From an uncultured Erysipelotrichaceae bacterium (GTDB lineage: Bacteria; Bacillota_I; Bacilli_A; RF39; UBA660): a stretch of 14,235 nucleotides of DNA. The stretch lies in assembly GCA_902795845.1 (NCBI GenBank), contig CADBMU010000018.1, positions 1 to 14,235 on the forward strand, read 5' to 3'. Below are positions 14,184 to 14,235 of this stretch, piece by piece (positions within the stretch are counted from its first letter, which is position 1; each line of letters opens with the position of its first letter). The notes beneath the pieces were generated by a model that was not told the DNA's origin, made no database searches, and worked only from the letters and a program-made list of their open reading frames with translations. A program made the translations under genes and the position numbers.

Positions 14184-14235
14184 TATTTTCACTTCTCTCT
14201 ATAATTCTTGCTTCATTTAAAAAATTATCAAAGTC
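14176..14235 (-). CDS. Possible 3' end of an upstream operon gene (partial)
   Basis: On the minus strand this is the only open frame from the right edge: 19 codons (DFDNFLNEARIIERSENNE) ending in TAA at 14178-14176. It overlaps the rbgA start by 8 bases. The other two frames stop within a few codons and no promoter is seen, which fits an operon continuing from the right. The fragment is too short to identify. Confidence 0.45.
   Translation of the reverse strand, partial: DFDNFLNEARIIERSENNE

Noticed and set aside
1..14235. CRISPR array, tRNA, rRNA, insertion sequence with transposase, phage genes
   Set aside because: No regular repeat-spacer pattern, cloverleaf or rRNA-like segment and no transposase or phage structural protein was seen; the only recombinase is a chromosomal Xer type.
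1..14235. Use of TGA as Trp (Mollicutes code)
   Set aside because: Trp codons checked in conserved motifs (for example NWFPGHM of RbgA) are TGG, and all frames read correctly with the standard code.

Overview
The window is AT-rich DNA from a low-GC Gram-positive bacterium. It uses the standard code: Trp is TGG throughout and genes end in TAA or TAG. Gene content and order fit the Bacilli side of the Firmicutes: rbgA-rnhB-...-topA-...-xerC, rel-dtd, and a ComN-type regulator beside a SpoVB-type flippase. A gut-type uncultured Bacilli or Erysipelotrichales-like lineage is my inference; no rRNA or marker is present to prove it.

Layout. (1) 41-679: a monocistronic peptide deformylase gene on + with its own promoter, ending in a terminator that works in both directions. 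(2) 678-2396, minus strand: a 553-aa secreted, membrane-anchored multi-domain surface protein with a clear promoter. (3) 2407-2771: a roughly 350-bp intergenic island with two convergent promoters. On the minus strand they drive a 35-aa, strongly hydrophobic peptide, and on the plus strand a roughly 100-nt terminator-ended RNA. The leader of the peptide mRNA and the small RNA share the same sequence boxes as an inverted repeat. I read this as an undescribed type I toxin-antitoxin-like locus. (4) 2811-5771, minus strand: comN-like, rel, dtd, tightly packed and probably one operon, with a promoter before comN and a terminator after dtd. (5) 5781-7067, plus strand: the SpoVB/MOP-family flippase, divergent from comN. 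(6) 7060-14235, minus strand: rbgA, rnhB, LtaS-like transferase and topA form a tight operon that enters from beyond the right edge and ends in a terminator. It is followed by a separately transcribed unknown gene with its own terminator, and then by xerC/xerD.

Functionally this is mostly housekeeping: N-terminal Met deformylation, 50S ribosome assembly (RbgA), RNA/DNA hybrid repair (RNase HII), DNA topology and chromosome resolution (TopA, Xer), envelope polymer handling (LtaS-like enzyme, SpoVB-like flippase), the stringent response (Rel) and D-aminoacyl-tRNA proofreading (Dtd). The most interesting points are the putative type I toxin locus, a Rel enzyme whose ppGpp-hydrolase HDxxED motif is degenerate while its synthetase looks intact, and conserved rel-comN-spoVB clustering.
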